Assembly (NCBI GenBank): GCA_003159795.1
Contig: PLPK01000029.1
Span: 260-34,653 of the forward strand
Source of the DNA: Acidimicrobiaceae bacterium
Lineage (GTDB): Bacteria > Actinomycetota > Acidimicrobiia > Acidimicrobiales > Bog-793
Direction of reading: 5' to 3'
Length of the DNA stretch: 34,394 nucleotides
The notes under the pieces are model-generated. The model was not told the DNA's origin. It ran no database searches and saw only the letters and a program-made list of their open reading frames with translations. The translations under genes and the position numbers were made by a program. This document shows positions 33,922 to 34,394 of the stretch, piece by piece (within the stretch, counting starts at the first letter, position 1; each line of letters begins with the position of its first letter).

Positions 33922-34271
33922 CGCGGCCGGCAAGTTCATCTGATTGCAACGGAGGCTGGCTGAGGACCCCCGGCCCCGGGGATAAGCTAAAGCCAGGATG
34001 ATCACGCCGCGACCAGGCAGAACGCGTCGGGGACCCCGGCGCGCGCCGGTCGTGGGCGTGTCCATCACCCGTTGCGCGCCGAGGGCTGGGGGGTCCTGTA
34101 CCGCGCGAGCAGTTGCCGCCCCCCTGGTGGGAGCTTCGGCATCCACCGACGGACGCGGCACGTCAGATCGACTTGGCCCCACCGCTGCACGGCGCGGCGA
34201 CTCGTTCGCTGGCGCCCGCGCGGTGGTTCCCGCGCACTTCCTGAGTGCGCGTCCTAGAAGGGACCTTTCTC
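33922..34271. other. Intergenic stretch after mrdA, no gene recognised
   Basis: About 350 bp separate mrdA from the next likely start. An open frame from an ATG at 33998 exists, but it is Arg/Pro-rich with no family pattern and no spaced ribosome site. The sequence has several GC-rich dyads (such as CCCC...GGGG around 33968-33981). It could be a long leader of the next gene. Confidence 0.4.
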
Positions 34272-34394
34272 ATGTCCGACCCGACCACTGGCGCCACCGG
34301 CGTCGGAGAGTCGCGGAGCCCCGCCGGTTCCGCGGCGTCCGGTGCGGCGCTAGACGCTCCGGGGGCAACCCGCAGGTCTGAGGCGCCGCCTAAA
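34272..34394 (+). CDS. N-terminal start of an unidentified protein (cut by window edge)
   Basis: An ATG at 34272, with AAGGGA about seven bases upstream, opens 41 codons to the window end: MSDPTTGATGVGESRSPAGS and then Ala/Pro/Gly-rich text. Such disordered starts are common for actinobacterial proteins, for instance RNase E/G, which follows the mre cluster in some members. That identity is only a guess from position. Confidence 0.4.
   Translation, partial: MSDPTTGATGVGESRSPAGSAASGAALDAPGATRRSEAPPK

Noticed and set aside
31654-34182. An 842-residue minus-strand open frame across mrdA
   Set aside because: Same reason: it mirrors the PBP2 gene, whose catalytic motifs are clear, and shows no motif of its own.
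33998-34381. A 127-residue plus-strand open frame after mrdA
   Set aside because: AGG touches the ATG, so there is no spaced ribosome site; the sequence is Arg/Pro-rich without family pattern, and it overlaps the better start at 34272.

Overview
The window is about 34 kb of GC-rich bacterial chromosome with dense genes, many GTG/TTG starts and several stop/start overlaps. The gene content points to Actinomycetota: a DUF2469 gene sits directly after rplS, there is a DUF2510 membrane protein, an actinobacterial zinc-ribbon protein, a DevS/NarX-type kinase, and promoters that read as TAnnnT -10 boxes. The presence of mreBCD-mrdA fits a deep-branching class such as Acidimicrobiia. That class assignment is an inference; a 16S or marker-gene tree would settle it.

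Layout. (1) 1-7700, plus strand: the end of smc, then ftsY, ffh, rpsP, a KH-domain gene (khpA-like), rimM, trmD, rplS and a DUF2469 gene. This is the co-translational targeting and ribosome-maturation cluster. (2) 7730-11456, minus strand: DUF2510 membrane protein, small zinc-ribbon protein, secreted SGNH-fold protein, class IV aminotransferase and a sugar-nucleotidyltransferase-like protein. (3) 11506-11946, plus: a NifU-type Fe-S domain protein. (4) 11978-15119, minus: a frameshifted YdjC/ChbG-like remnant, purE, a PAP2 phosphatase, a Cas4/RecB-like Fe-S nuclease and an alpha/beta hydrolase. (5) 15199-17716: a DedA membrane protein, then a sensor kinase and a response regulator transcribed divergently. 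(6) 18061-19217: tRNA-Gly(TCC) and a ROK-family glucokinase.

(7) 19227-24023 is the most unusual stretch. An intact tRNA-Pro(TGG) at the right end and a 43-bp degenerate copy of its 3' half at the left end bracket about 4.7 kb of visibly less GC-rich DNA. Its only large gene encodes a six-PAS/GGDEF/EAL protein. The GGDEF signature is degenerate, the EAL domain looks intact, and the last four PAS modules repeat with an exact 127-residue period. I read this as an islet inserted in a tRNA gene, with no integrase left.

(8) 24202-29297, plus: tig, clpP, clpX, folC and ndk (protein folding and quality control, then folate and nucleotide metabolism). (9) 29338-33921, plus: a good promoter, then mreB, mreC, mreD and the PBP2 gene mrdA (rod-shape and side-wall peptidoglycan synthesis), followed by about 350 bp without a convincing gene and the first codons of another gene at the right edge.

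I saw no CRISPR array, no insertion sequence and no clear multi-gene defence system. The best candidates for something undescribed are the tRNA-flanked PAS/EAL islet, the oppositely charged tails on the adjacent S16 and KH proteins, and the palindrome placed in the promoter spacer of the zinc-ribbon gene.
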